DNA of 64,000 nt from Porcincola sp945869225 (GTDB lineage: Bacteria; Bacillota; Clostridia; Lachnospirales; Lachnospiraceae). The notes below the pieces were generated by a model. It was not told the origin of the DNA. It saw only the letters and a program-made list of their open reading frames with translations, and made no database searches. The stretch is from positions 105,811 to 169,810 of the forward strand of contig NZ_JBQKGW010000006.1 of NCBI RefSeq assembly GCF_052118625.1. Reading direction: 5' to 3'. How positions within the stretch are numbered: the stretch's first letter is position 1; each line of letters begins with the position of its first letter. Below, piece by piece: positions 26,011-34,883 of this stretch. The position numbers were made by a program, and so were the translations under genes.

Positions 26011-26970
26011 ATGGTTAGTTTGAAGGAACATATCAAGACTCTATTGAAGCTTGACTTTCTGGCACTCTGCATCATGCATACAGCAAACCGATTCATTACT
26101 TCATTCTCCACATCAAAGAATATGCTGAAACCGGGTATCGGAAAGTACTTTAAGTGGAAGTACGGAGATATTTTCTACCAGAAAATCGGAGAAGGTACTC
26201 CGATCGTGCTACTTCATGATGTGAACCCTGCAGAGAGCGGATATGTATGGTTTGATGTGATTGAGTCTCTGAGCAGGAACCACACTCTTTATATTGTTGA
26301 CCTCCCAGGATGCGGACGTTCTGCGAAACCCAATACCACGTATACCAACTATTTTTATGTATTGTTTCTAAGCAGTTTTATCAAAAAGGTGGTGAAAAGA
26401 AAAACAGATGTGATCGCAGACGGATATTCCTCATCGATTGCATTGATGGTTTCCGTTCTGGATGCTTCCCTGATTCACCATATCACAGCCATTAATCCTC
26501 AGAGTCTGGGGAATCTTGGAAGAACGGAATCCAGGCGGTCAAGAGTCGGAAAACTTCTTCTTTCACTTCCTGTTCTTGGGACGAGTCTGTACAATATTGA
26601 GATGTCCCGCAGGAATCTGGATTACCGCTTTACGGAGGACTATCTCTACAATCCCTTCCGCGGCAACAATCGGTTTATAGATGCGTTTTATGAAGGCGCT
26701 CATTACCATGAATGTGCAGGAAAGTATCTGCTGGCCTCTATCAAGGGAATCTATCTGACAGTCAATATTCAGAAGGCTCTGAAAAAAACACAGGCTGGAT
26801 TTACGATTCTCTATGGAGAAGGTATTGAGCATTCTTCCGATATTGTCAGGGAATATACAACCCTTAACAGCAGCATCCAAGTATGCCCGATCACAAAGAC
26901 GAAGTATCTTCCTATGATGGAATGTCCAAAGGCATTCCTCCATGCTGCTGAAAAGGCTGGTGTTGTCTGA
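26011..26970 (+). CDS. Alpha/beta-hydrolase-fold protein with atypical catalytic residues
   Basis: A 319-residue protein with the alpha/beta-hydrolase core: YQKIGEGTPIVLLHD (oxyanion strand), YIVDLPGCGRSAKP, and a nucleophile elbow at ADGYSSSIAL. The Ser is present but the elbow is G-Y-S-S-S, not G-x-S-x-G. The C-terminal motif that normally carries the catalytic His (H-x-P-x-x-E-x-P) reads YLPMMECP, with Tyr in place of His. It may be inactive or use another mechanism (inference). AGGTG precedes the ATG. It is a single plus-strand gene in an otherwise minus-strand block, convergent with rsmG. Confidence 0.75.
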   Translation: MVSLKEHIKTLLKLDFLALCIMHTANRFITSFSTSKNMLKPGIGKYFKWKYGDIFYQKIGEGTPIVLLHDVNPAESGYVWFDVIESLSRNHTLYIVDLPGCGRSAKPNTTYTNYFYVLFLSSFIKKVVKRKTDVIADGYSSSIALMVSVLDASLIHHITAINPQSLGNLGRTESRRSRVGKLLLSLPVLGTSLYNIEMSRRNLDYRFTEDYLYNPFRGNNRFIDAFYEGAHYHECAGKYLLASIKGIYLTVNIQKALKKTQAGFTILYGEGIEHSSDIVREYTTLNSSIQVCPITKTKYLPMMECPKAFLHAAEKAGVV

Positions 26971-26984
26971 GCATATGATCGATA

Positions 26985-27722
26985 TCAGCAGATTGGTTCT
27001 TTCCCCGGCATTCCCGCTTTTCGCGGGAACTTTGCCGGGGTTTTCTGATTCTTTTGAATGATCACAAAGCTTCTTTCGAGTGCCGTTCCAGGGATGGTAT
27101 CCTTTTCTACCCTGCTTTTTGTGCCGCCTAACAGACGAATGGCTTTCTGTGCAGCTTCCCATTCTTCTTCAATATCCGCTGATTTATAGGAGATAAAAAG
27201 TCCTCCCTCTTTCACAAGCGGCAGGCAATATTCACTGAGCGTTGATAAGTTTGCCACAGCCCTTGATACAACCAGATCGTACTGTTCACGGTAATTCCGG
27301 TCTCTTCCAAGATCCTCTGCCCTGCCGTGAACAGTATCAATCCCGGTTAACCCGCATGCACCAATCACATCATCCAGAAAAAGGATTCTTTTATTAAGAG
27401 AGTCTGCAAGTGTCACATGAAGCCATGGGAATGCGATTTTCAGGGGAATCCCGGGAAACCCTGCGCCTGTTCCCATATCCAGAATGCTCATCTCACGGCT
27501 TAGATCGACATGGCGCACCACCAGCAAACTATCCAGATAGTGTTTTTCCACGACCTCCAGTGGCTGCGTAATAGCCGTCAGATTCATGACCTTGTTCTTT
27601 TCGACCATGCAGCTGTAGTAGATTTCGAACTGTCTGATCTGCTCCTTTGTCAGAGCAATTCCAAGATCCATGCAGCGCATCTTCAGTATAGAAAGACATT
27701 CGTTGATTGTTCTTTCTGTCAT
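26985..27722 (-). CDS. rsmG: 16S rRNA (guanine-527-N7)-methyltransferase RsmG
   Basis: A 245-residue SAM-dependent methyltransferase (GidB) that modifies G527 of 16S rRNA. The SAM motif MGTGAGFPGIPL and the downstream VSRAVANLSTLSEYCLPL are typical. The last 20 or so residues, after IIQKNQKTP, are encoded by a strong inverted repeat that acts as terminator of the convergent hydrolase gene. Its start overlaps the mnmG stop by four bases, the usual mnmE-mnmG-rsmG arrangement. Confidence 0.95.
   Translation of the reverse strand: MTERTINECLSILKMRCMDLGIALTKEQIRQFEIYYSCMVEKNKVMNLTAITQPLEVVEKHYLDSLLVVRHVDLSREMSILDMGTGAGFPGIPLKIAFPWLHVTLADSLNKRILFLDDVIGACGLTGIDTVHGRAEDLGRDRNYREQYDLVVSRAVANLSTLSEYCLPLVKEGGLFISYKSADIEEEWEAAQKAIRLLGGTKSRVEKDTIPGTALERSFVIIQKNQKTPAKFPRKAGMPGKEPIC
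27003..27046 (+). terminator. Terminator of the hydrolase-like gene, inside the 3' end of rsmG
   Basis: CCCCGGCA and TTCCCGC pair with GCGGGAA and TGCCGGGG around a short loop, followed on the plus strand by TTTTCTGATTCTTTT. It starts 32 bases after the plus-strand stop and lies wholly within the rsmG coding region on the other strand. Confidence 0.85.
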
Positions 27723-29617
27723 TCTCCGCTATTCCTCTCTCCGCGCATTTTTTTCAGATAAATCAGAAGAACTGAAAGGTCTGCCGGGTTTACACCCATG
27801 ATTCTGGACGCCTGTCCGATCGAGGATGGCCTGACCTTCATCAGTTTCTGCCTCGCCTCGATCCGCAGACTTGGCACCTGAGCGTAATCAATCTCATCAG
27901 GAATCAGTGTCTTTTCCGCTTTTTCAAATTGCGCAACCTGTTTCTCCTGTCTTCTGATATACCCTTCATACTTGATTTCGATATTGACCTCCTCCTGAAC
28001 CTGAACCGGAAGATCCGGGCGATCCGGATCAATTTCCGACAGACAGAAGTAATCAAGCTCCGGCCTCCGAATCAGTTCCGCAAGGGATGCGGACGTCGAA
28101 AGCGGATCACTTCCGCATCGCTTCAGACAGTCCTGCACCTTCTCGCTGGCTCCGATTGTGACATGGCGGACACGATCCGTCTCCTCTTCAATCTGTCTTT
28201 TCTTCTTTAAAAAACGCTGATATCTCTCCTCGGAAATCAGTCCTGCCCGATAACCCTTTTCAGTCAGTCTTAAATCTGCATTATCCTGCCGCAGAAGAAG
28301 CCTGTATTCTGCTCTGGAGGTCATCATCCGATATGGCTCGGTGCTTTCCTTCGTGATAAGATCATCTACCAGAACACCGATATATCCCTCCGATCGCTCA
28401 ATCAGAAGGGGGGCTTTCCCCATGATCTCCAGTGCAGCATTGATGCCGGCATAGAGCCCCTGCGCCGCAGCCTCCTCATACCCGGAGCTTCCATTCATCT
28501 GCCCGGCGGCGTAAAGTCCCGGAATCTCCCGAAATTCAAGTGTACGATTCAGCTGCTGGGCATCTATGCAGTCATATTCGATTGCATATGCATTTCTGAC
28601 GATATTGGCATGTTCCAGTCCCGGTACAGATCGATACATTTCGATTTGTACATCCTCTGGCATGCTGGAGGACATGCCGTCGATGTACATTTCATTCGTA
28701 TTTCGTCCCTGCGGCTCGACAAACACCTGATGGCTCTTTCTCTCCGCAAACCGGACCACCTTGTCCTCGATCGAAGGACAATAGCGAGGTCCCACTCCAC
28801 TGATTTTTCCGGAATAGAGCGGGGACCTGTCCAGGTTCCGGCGGATGATATCATGTGTTTTCTCTGTCGTGTGCGTCAGCCAGACAATTGCCTGATCAAT
28901 CTGTACATCCTTCGGATCCGTCTCAAACGAGAAAGGAACAACCGGTACATCCCCTGTCTGCGGCACCATCTTCGAATAGTCGATGGTCTTTCCATCCATT
29001 CTGCAGGGAGTTCCTGTCTTAAACCGCTTCATCCCAACGCCGTGCCGTCTGAGGGAGTCTGTCAGGTGCGTCGCAGACTGAAGTCCGTTCGGCCCGGTGT
29101 ATGTCACCATATCTCCGCAGATGCATCGTGCGTTCAGATACGTTCCTGTACAGAGAATCGCAGCCCTGCAGTGCCAGATCGCACCGGAATCGGTCTTCAC
29201 ACCCGTCAGTCTTCCTGACGCATCTGTCAGAATCTCATCCACCTCCATCTGCCGGATTGTCAGATTTTCCTGATTCTGGAGTGTCTGCCTCATCCGCATG
29301 CTGTAGGCATCCTTGTCAGCCTGTGCCCTGAGTGAGTGGACGGCAGGACCCTTCGACTTGTTCAGCATCTTTGACTGCAGAAATGTATGATCGATGCACT
29401 TTCCCATCTCGCCGCCAAGGGCATCTATTTCCCTTACCAGGTGTCCCTTGGAGCTTCCTCCGATATGTGGATTGCAGGGCATCATGGCAATCGAATCCGC
29501 CGACACCGTAAAGATCACTGTGGAAAGTCCGAGTCTTGCGCAGGAAAGCGCAGCTTCACAGCCTGCATGTCCGGCACCGACGACAATCACATCTGTCCAT
29601 TCTTCAACCCTTGCCAT
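27719..29617 (-). CDS. mnmG: tRNA uridine-5-carboxymethylaminomethyl(34) synthesis enzyme MnmG
   Basis: A 632-residue FAD-dependent protein (GidA) that with MnmE makes the cmnm5 modification on U34 of tRNAs. The FAD-binding GAGHAGCEAALSCARLG is at the N-terminus. The first family signature GPRYCPSIEDKV and the second, AGQMNGSSGYEEAAAQG, are present. The C-terminal helical domain ends with RPSSIGQASRIMGVNPADLS. GAGGAG precedes the ATG. It begins six bases after mnmE ends and overlaps rsmG, forming a tRNA/rRNA modification operon. Confidence 0.97.
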   Translation of the reverse strand: MARVEEWTDVIVVGAGHAGCEAALSCARLGLSTVIFTVSADSIAMMPCNPHIGGSSKGHLVREIDALGGEMGKCIDHTFLQSKMLNKSKGPAVHSLRAQADKDAYSMRMRQTLQNQENLTIRQMEVDEILTDASGRLTGVKTDSGAIWHCRAAILCTGTYLNARCICGDMVTYTGPNGLQSATHLTDSLRRHGVGMKRFKTGTPCRMDGKTIDYSKMVPQTGDVPVVPFSFETDPKDVQIDQAIVWLTHTTEKTHDIIRRNLDRSPLYSGKISGVGPRYCPSIEDKVVRFAERKSHQVFVEPQGRNTNEMYIDGMSSSMPEDVQIEMYRSVPGLEHANIVRNAYAIEYDCIDAQQLNRTLEFREIPGLYAAGQMNGSSGYEEAAAQGLYAGINAALEIMGKAPLLIERSEGYIGVLVDDLITKESTEPYRMMTSRAEYRLLLRQDNADLRLTEKGYRAGLISEERYQRFLKKKRQIEEETDRVRHVTIGASEKVQDCLKRCGSDPLSTSASLAELIRRPELDYFCLSEIDPDRPDLPVQVQEEVNIEIKYEGYIRRQEKQVAQFEKAEKTLIPDEIDYAQVPSLRIEARQKLMKVRPSSIGQASRIMGVNPADLSVLLIYLKKMRGERNSGE

Positions 29618-29623
29618 GTCTCC

Positions 29624-31066
29624 TCACTTTCCCATACAGAATCTGCTGAAAATCTCATTCACCAGGTCCTCACCGGCCTCCTGTCCTGTGATCTCACCGA
29701 GTGCTTCGTAGGCACTCATCAGGTCTATCGTATAGAAATCCTCCGGCATCTGGCTATCGATGCTTTCTGAAAGCTGCTTCAGACTCTCCAGTGCACGCTT
29801 CAGCAGCTCCTTGTGACGTGCATTCGTAATGACGATCTCGTCATTGAATGAAAGTTTTCCGTCAAAAAACATAGTCCGAAGCGCGGATACCAGTTCGTCA
29901 AGACCTGTCTTCTCTGTTGCAGAAAATGGAAGGACCGGAATGCCGTCCCCCAGCCCTGCCTCTGAGGCCATCCTGCGGATCTGCCGTTCATCGGTCATCG
30001 TATGCAGGTCCGTCTTATTCTGGAGGATGATGATCTTTTTCCCTTGAATCAGATTCAGAATTTCCCGATCCTCAGTATCGATGCATGTAGATGAATCAAT
30101 CAGATAGAGAACCAGGTCAGCCCGCCCGATTGCACCCTTTGCGCGCTGCACCCCGATCTTTTCAACCAGATCATCTGTCTCCCGGATTCCGGCAGTGTCC
30201 GTCACAATGAGCGTCATACCGCCGACGGTGATCGTCTCTGTCAGAACATCTCTTGTCGTTCCGGCTACAGGGGTGACAATGGCACGATCTTCACCCAGAA
30301 GCAGGTTCATCAGCGAGGATTTGCCGGCATTGGGTTTTCCGACGATGGCTGTCCGGATGCCTTCCTGCATCAGTCTCCCGGAATCCGCTGTAGCAAGCAG
30401 TGCAGATAGTTCTTTCGTCCATCGCTGCACAGCACTGGAAAATTCCGGCAGATACGATTCAAATGACAGTGCTTCCGGATCGTCCAGGCAGGCCTCGATG
30501 TGGGCGGACTGATAGAGCATCTCCTTCCGGACTTTCTCGATCCGCCGGTACAGCGTACCCTGGACCTGGCTGACCGCATTCTGAAGCGCAAACCGGTTCT
30601 TCGACTCAATGACGTCCATAACGGCTTCCGCCTCCGTCAGGTCGATTCTTCCGTTCAGATATGCACGCTTCGTAAACTCTCCCGGCTGCGCGGCTCTCGC
30701 TCCGGCCTTCAGAACTGCATCCAGAACACGGGTCACAGCCAGAACGCCTCCATGGCAGCTGATCTCCACCACGTCCTCCGCCGTATAAGTTCTCGGTGCA
30801 CGCATGACAGACACCAGCACCTCATCAATCACATCGGCGGGTTTGCTCTGCAGAGCATTTACGGCTGCATCAGGCTCTACAATATAACCATAGTGAATGG
30901 TATGAGTTTCCACTTTCGCAAGTCTTTTTTTTCCGCCCGGTGAACGGTAAACCCGGTCTGCTATCTCAACTGCATCTGGTCCGCTGATCCGGATCACCCC
31001 GATTCCAGACTCCGACACAGCTGTAGATATGGCTGCAATCGTGTCTGTGTTCTCTATCTTCCACAT
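29624..31066 (-). CDS. mnmE: tRNA modification GTPase MnmE
   Basis: A 480-residue GTPase (TrmE/ThdF), partner of MnmG. The N-terminal tetrahydrofolate-binding domain (IAAISTAVSESGIGVIRISG), the central helical domain with an inserted G domain (GKPNAGKSSLMNLL, DTAGIRET, NKTD) and the C-terminal C-x-G-K motif (CMGK) are all present. Three nested starts occur at 31078 (GTG), 31072 and 31066; I prefer 31066 because GGAG is six bases upstream. A terminator separates it from jag, so it probably has its own promoter in 31067-31164, which I could not define. Confidence 0.96.
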   Translation of the reverse strand: MWKIENTDTIAAISTAVSESGIGVIRISGPDAVEIADRVYRSPGGKKRLAKVETHTIHYGYIVEPDAAVNALQSKPADVIDEVLVSVMRAPRTYTAEDVVEISCHGGVLAVTRVLDAVLKAGARAAQPGEFTKRAYLNGRIDLTEAEAVMDVIESKNRFALQNAVSQVQGTLYRRIEKVRKEMLYQSAHIEACLDDPEALSFESYLPEFSSAVQRWTKELSALLATADSGRLMQEGIRTAIVGKPNAGKSSLMNLLLGEDRAIVTPVAGTTRDVLTETITVGGMTLIVTDTAGIRETDDLVEKIGVQRAKGAIGRADLVLYLIDSSTCIDTEDREILNLIQGKKIIILQNKTDLHTMTDERQIRRMASEAGLGDGIPVLPFSATEKTGLDELVSALRTMFFDGKLSFNDEIVITNARHKELLKRALESLKQLSESIDSQMPEDFYTIDLMSAYEALGEITGQEAGEDLVNEIFSRFCMGK

Positions 31067-31164
31067 CTCCATCTCCACTTTCTTCTGATCGATTATTCAT
31101 ATTACACGACCGGCGGACAGAACACAAGAAGGCATCCGGCGTCTCCTGTCTGAACTGAAACCGA

Positions 31165-31206
31165 CAAAAAAGCCACCGCACAGCTTGCTTTCAAACCATG
31201 CGGTGG
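31165..31206 (-). terminator. Intrinsic terminator after jag
   Basis: On the minus strand CCACCGCA pairs with TGCGGTGG and is followed by CTTTTTT, 53 bases past the jag stop codon. It ends the rpmH-rnpA-yidD-yidC-jag transcript. Confidence 0.88.
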
Positions 31207-31258
31207 ACGTTCGATTCGGTTATTCTGTTGAATTCGCCTGAATGTCTTCGGGATCCCT

Positions 31259-32341
31259 TTACTCTTCCTTCATATCCTCACGGTCGCTGTACCTGGAGGA
31301 ACGTCCGCCCCGGCTGTAGCCGCCTTTTGATCCGCGGCCATAGCCATGTCCGTTCCGGTATCCGCCTCTGTGTCCTCTGTCTCCATACTTCCGGTCCAGA
31401 AGATCGAGGTCCGCATCCTTTTTCAGCGTGACAACAACCTTTCTGTCCGGCTCCTCACCCTCACTGTGTGTGGTAACAAACGGATCTCCCTGCAGAGCTG
31501 AATGGATGATCCGTCTCTCATACGGGTTCATCGGCTCCAGGTAGACAGGCTGTCTGGTTTTCTTGACCTTCATGGCGATGTTCTTCGCCAGATTCTCAAG
31601 GGTCGCCTTTCTTCTTTCTCTGTAGTTCTCGGTATCCAGCTTGACCCGCACATAGTACGACTTTCCCTTGTTGACAACCAGAGAAGTCAGGTACTGCAGA
31701 GAATCCAGCGTCTGTCCTCTCTTCCCGATCAGAAGTCCCATCTCGTCTCCTTCCATCGAGACGTTCAGACACTCTCCGTCATAGGAAGAGCTCAGATTCA
31801 CAGTCATCCCCATCGATGAGAACACATTCTTCAGAAATGTCCCTGCCCGCTCGATGGCTTCACTTGGATCGTCCAGCACCTTGATGTCGCTGTTTCTTCT
31901 CTCACGTCTGGACTCGAAACTGTCCTCATTCTCCGGCGTGGATTCTGCATCCGGAACCTCTGCTGAATCGTCATTCTCATCCGGTTCCTGACTGTCAGAC
32001 TGCGGTTCCTCACCTGCTTTCTGATCTGCGTCATCACCACTGTCAGCCCGAGGTGTTTGTTCTGCCTGCCCTGCCGCCGGGTCATTCTTTTTTTTCTCAG
32101 AAGCCTCCGCTGAAGACGCTGGAGTTTCCGCTGCAGGGCTGTATGGCTTCTGTGGCTTCTCAGTCTCCCTGCGGACCGATGCCTCGATCACGGCATCCTT
32201 TGCCCCGATGCCGAGAAAACCTCTCGATTCGTGCTCAATCACCGTGTATTCGATATTGTCACTTGTTGTATTCAGCTCAATGGCAGCATTCAGGATGGCG
32301 TCATTGACTGTCTTTCCGCTGACTCTGATAGACTCGCTCAT
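31259..32341 (-). CDS. jag: RNA-binding protein Jag/KhpB
   Basis: A 360-residue protein with a Jag_N domain (residues 1-55, with SRGFLGIGAKDAVIEASV), a long acidic linker rich in Glu, Asp, Ser and Pro (about 60-150), a KH domain with GLLIGKRGQTLDSL near residue 208, and an R3H domain (ERRIIHSALQGDPFV). It then has an unusual tail rich in Gly, Arg, Tyr and Ser (RGGYRNGHGYGRGSKGGYS), similar in composition to RGG RNA-binding segments. KhpB proteins bind RNA with KhpA and affect cell shape in streptococci. It starts nine bases after yidC ends. Confidence 0.93.
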   Translation of the reverse strand: MSESIRVSGKTVNDAILNAAIELNTTSDNIEYTVIEHESRGFLGIGAKDAVIEASVRRETEKPQKPYSPAAETPASSAEASEKKKNDPAAGQAEQTPRADSGDDADQKAGEEPQSDSQEPDENDDSAEVPDAESTPENEDSFESRRERRNSDIKVLDDPSEAIERAGTFLKNVFSSMGMTVNLSSSYDGECLNVSMEGDEMGLLIGKRGQTLDSLQYLTSLVVNKGKSYYVRVKLDTENYRERRKATLENLAKNIAMKVKKTRQPVYLEPMNPYERRIIHSALQGDPFVTTHSEGEEPDRKVVVTLKKDADLDLLDRKYGDRGHRGGYRNGHGYGRGSKGGYSRGGRSSRYSDREDMKEE

Positions 32342-32350
32342 GATATTGCC

Positions 32351-33616
32351 TCACTTCTTCTGATGCTCTCTGTTATACTCTGACACCATGTTGGCCCGCT
32401 CTGCCAGCGATCCGTGCCGGACATTCTTCTTCTCGCTTCCGAGATCCTCCGACAGATTCTTTGCCTTGTTCTGCATCGTGCGGGCTTTGGACAGCTTCGG
32501 ATTATCCGGAGCCTCAATCTGTCTGGTGTTGATCGTGGCATTCTTCATAATCGACTGTCCGGACACACCGCCCTTCTTCTCCATCTTTGCCTTCTGCTTT
32601 TCAAGGTTCTTCTGAAGAAGTTCATTCACGTCTTCCTTCTCGAGCCTGCGATTGATGAAAATCTGCTGGACGGTACGAATCACGGCAGACGCAATCCAGT
32701 AGATGCCCATACCAACCGGAAGCGTCAGCGTAAAGAACGCGGACATCAGCGGCATCACGGTATTCATCGTCTTCATCGTCGCCGCCGTCTGATCCGTTCC
32801 TCCGGATGCTCCCTGAGACATCTCCATGGAGAGCTTTGCCGAAATCCACTGTGAAGCAGCTGCCAGAATCGGAATCAGAACCGCACCGATCACCAGCCAC
32901 ACAGATGCATGTGTACGGATGATATTCATCGGCGTATCCGCGATATTCAGGCCGAGGAAAAAGTTCATGCGGTTGATCGTGTTTTTGCAGGTATCAATCG
33001 TACCGGAGAGATCCGGAAACTGCTTTGCAAGATCCGCCCAGGTCGACGGATGAAACTTGTAGAGCGTGTCGATGATTGTATTCTCGGTAAAATTCTTTGT
33101 GATGGTCGTTGCCGAGATCGAAGAGGCAATTCCTGTCAGATACTTTTCAGCGCCCGGCGCCTTCAGAAGAGCGGATGCAAGAGGCTCGAAGACCCTCTTG
33201 ACAGCCGGCACATACGCCGGAACGTTCATGATGACATTGTACAGCGGGAACAGAACGAGCATCGAGATCGCCATCTGGACGCAGGAGCCGGCAGGATTGA
33301 CGCCGTACTTTGCGTAAACCATCTTTGTCTCGTCGTTCATCTTCTGCATCGAGACCTGATCTGTCTTTCCCTTGTACTTCTTCTGGATGGCGTTCAGCTC
33401 CGGCTGCATCAGAGGCGTCATCCTGGAAAACTTCTGCTGTCGATACGTGAGCGGAAGCATTGCCATGAGAATCACGAAGGTGAACAGGATGATGGCCAGA
33501 CCGATGTTGCTGATCCCGATCAGGGACATCAGCCAGAACAGACCAGCCATGATCCACCCCAGCCCAACGGCAACAGGGCCGATCAGAAATTTGTTGCTCT
33601 GAGTAAGTAAGCTCAT
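32351..33616 (-). CDS. yidC: Membrane protein insertase YidC/OxaA
   Basis: A 421-residue insertase, longer than many Gram-positive YidC proteins. The N-terminal membrane segment (AVGLGWIMAGLFWLMSLIG), then the conserved ILMAMLPLTYRQQKFSRMTPLMQPELNAIQ stretch in pieces, and a late TM pair (MPLMSAFFTLTLPVGMGIYWIASA) match the family. No N-terminal lipobox is seen. A basic cytoplasmic tail of about 90 residues follows, possibly for ribosome binding. AAAGGA precedes the ATG. It lies between yidD and jag in the standard order. Confidence 0.95.
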   Translation of the reverse strand: MSLLTQSNKFLIGPVAVGLGWIMAGLFWLMSLIGISNIGLAIILFTFVILMAMLPLTYRQQKFSRMTPLMQPELNAIQKKYKGKTDQVSMQKMNDETKMVYAKYGVNPAGSCVQMAISMLVLFPLYNVIMNVPAYVPAVKRVFEPLASALLKAPGAEKYLTGIASSISATTITKNFTENTIIDTLYKFHPSTWADLAKQFPDLSGTIDTCKNTINRMNFFLGLNIADTPMNIIRTHASVWLVIGAVLIPILAAASQWISAKLSMEMSQGASGGTDQTAATMKTMNTVMPLMSAFFTLTLPVGMGIYWIASAVIRTVQQIFINRRLEKEDVNELLQKNLEKQKAKMEKKGGVSGQSIMKNATINTRQIEAPDNPKLSKARTMQNKAKNLSEDLGSEKKNVRHGSLAERANMVSEYNREHQKK

Positions 33617-33631
33617 GATTATCCTTTCTCC

Positions 33632-33841
33632 TTACGGAACCGGGTCGTATCCTCCGTGCGAAAATGGATTGCACCTCAGAATTCTCCAGCCTGCAAGTAT
33701 GCCGCCCTTCAGCGCACCGTACTTTTCGATTGCCTGCAGGGCATAGTTGCTGCAGGTCGGAATATACGGACAGCGGGTGGTCTTGAGTGGAGACAGATAC
33801 TTCTGATACCAGCGGATTGCCCTGATCATCATATGTTTCAT
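33632..33841 (-). CDS. yidD: Membrane protein insertion efficiency factor YidD
   Basis: A 69-residue YidD protein with the diagnostic motifs YQKYLSPLKTTRCPYIPTCS and ALKGGILAGWRILRCNPFSHGGYDPVP. Cys residues and the C-terminal GGYDPVP are conserved. It begins inside the rnpA stop (four-base overlap) and lies 15 bases before yidC. It is thought to assist YidC-dependent membrane insertion. Confidence 0.95.
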   Translation of the reverse strand: MKHMMIRAIRWYQKYLSPLKTTRCPYIPTCSNYALQAIEKYGALKGGILAGWRILRCNPFSHGGYDPVP

Positions 33842-34302
33842 CTGCTCTCCCCGATTGTATTCTTCTTTTCTGCTCCCTCTGTCTTCTGAAGCACCCCGAG
33901 CTTACGGGATACATGGAGCAGCGCGCGGTCAATATCAGAGAACGGAAGTTCTCTCGCGCCCGGCCTGACGATCACGACAAGATCGAGGCCCCTGTCGAAT
34001 TTATCTTCATTCAAACGATAGCTTTCTCTCACAAGTCTGCACAGATGATGTCTCACGACGCTGTTTCCCACTTTTTTGCTCACCGATATGCCGACACGGT
34101 TTTTCGTATACCCCGCCGTCTTCCAGGAATAGGGCATCCGGGGTACTTTCTCCCCTTCCCCCTGCTCCAGCTGTCTCATCTTCTCAGCCCGCGGGTACAT
34201 ATAAAGAACGAGTGTCCGGTTCGCAGCAGACTTTCCATACTGGTACACCTTCTGGAAATCCCGATTGTCTTTCAGACTTTCTGATGTATTCGAGTATTTC
34301 AT
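33838..34302 (-). CDS. rnpA: Ribonuclease P protein component
   Basis: A 154-residue RnpA, the basic protein subunit that helps RNase P RNA mature tRNA 5' ends. The core RVGISVSKKVGNSVVRHHL followed by RLVRESYRL is canonical. Between the first strand (LVLYMYP) and this core there is an insertion of about 28 residues (around 40-68) that most RnpA proteins lack, making this protein longer than the usual 110-125. The start at 34302 (MKYSNTSES) fits homologs, although no good ribosome binding site is visible. A weak GAAAGAG/CTCTTTC hairpin lies between rpmH and rnpA. Confidence 0.93.
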   Translation of the reverse strand: MKYSNTSESLKDNRDFQKVYQYGKSAANRTLVLYMYPRAEKMRQLEQGEGEKVPRMPYSWKTAGYTKNRVGISVSKKVGNSVVRHHLCRLVRESYRLNEDKFDRGLDLVVIVRPGARELPFSDIDRALLHVSRKLGVLQKTEGAEKKNTIGESR

Positions 34303-34423
34303 AAATATCTGCCAAATCGCCCGCCCCTCAGACGGGGCTGCACACTGCATAATATGAAGAAAGAGCTTCGAAGCATCTCCGAAACTCTTTCATCATAATT
34401 CCCTGCTAAGTTCAATATCCGCA

Positions 34424-34561
34424 TCAGACGGTAAGAGCTTTTCTTCCCTTTGCTCTTCTTGCAGCCAGAACCTTTCTTCCGCCCTTTGTCGCCATTCTGG
34501 CGCGGAACCCGTGGACTCTGTGATACTGCTTCTTATGCGGCTGAAATGTCATCTTTGCCAT
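34424..34561 (-). CDS. rpmH: 50S ribosomal protein L34
   Basis: A 45-residue protein, MAKMTFQPHKKQYHRVHGF then RARMATKGGRKVLAARRAKG, which is L34. It is the first gene of the rpmH-rnpA-yidD-yidC-jag operon and lies on the minus strand next to dnaA, as in most Firmicutes. The N-terminus has MAKMTFQPHK, longer by one residue than the common MKRTFQP form. Confidence 0.97.
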   Translation of the reverse strand: MAKMTFQPHKKQYHRVHGFRARMATKGGRKVLAARRAKGRKALTV

Positions 34562-34685
34562 GGTTCAAACACCCCCTTTGCTCCCGATTCCCGGCCGCTT
34601 CAACAGCTGCCGGTCTATTCTCTCATATTCTTTTCTGCTATAGGGAAACAGTCCGTACACAGTTAATCGAGAAAACATCGCTATA

Positions 34686-34714
34686 ATTATATGCAGAAGC
34701 GTATGCCCCGTCAA
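34686..34714 (-). promoter_or_regulatory. Promoter of the rpmH operon
   Basis: On the minus strand TTGACG, a 17-base spacer and a perfect TATAAT, about 125 bases upstream of rpmH. A strong sigma-A match; it sits beside the first DnaA boxes. Confidence 0.8.
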
Positions 34715-34723
34715 GCAGAAAAC

Positions 34724-34865
34724 TTATCCACCTTTTTATGTGGATATCTCCAGAAAGCGCGGTGGACAACTGTGTGTTCGCAGGTGCATTTTTCTATATT
34801 CCGGTCTGAAAGTCCCGTAAAACACGTATTTCTGTATCCACATCCCGGAAATGAAGTTATCCACA
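34724..34865. other. Left part of oriC: DnaA boxes between rpmH and dnaA
   Basis: DnaA-box matches to TTATCCACA: TTATCCACC (34724, plus), TGTGGATAT (34739, minus), GGTGGACAA (34761, minus, weak), GTATCCACA (34834, plus) and the perfect TTATCCACA (34857, plus). AT-rich sequence follows from 34885. Together with the boxes after dnaA this forms a bipartite origin. Confidence 0.85.
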
Positions 34866-34883
34866 CCTCCCTCTGCCCTGCTG

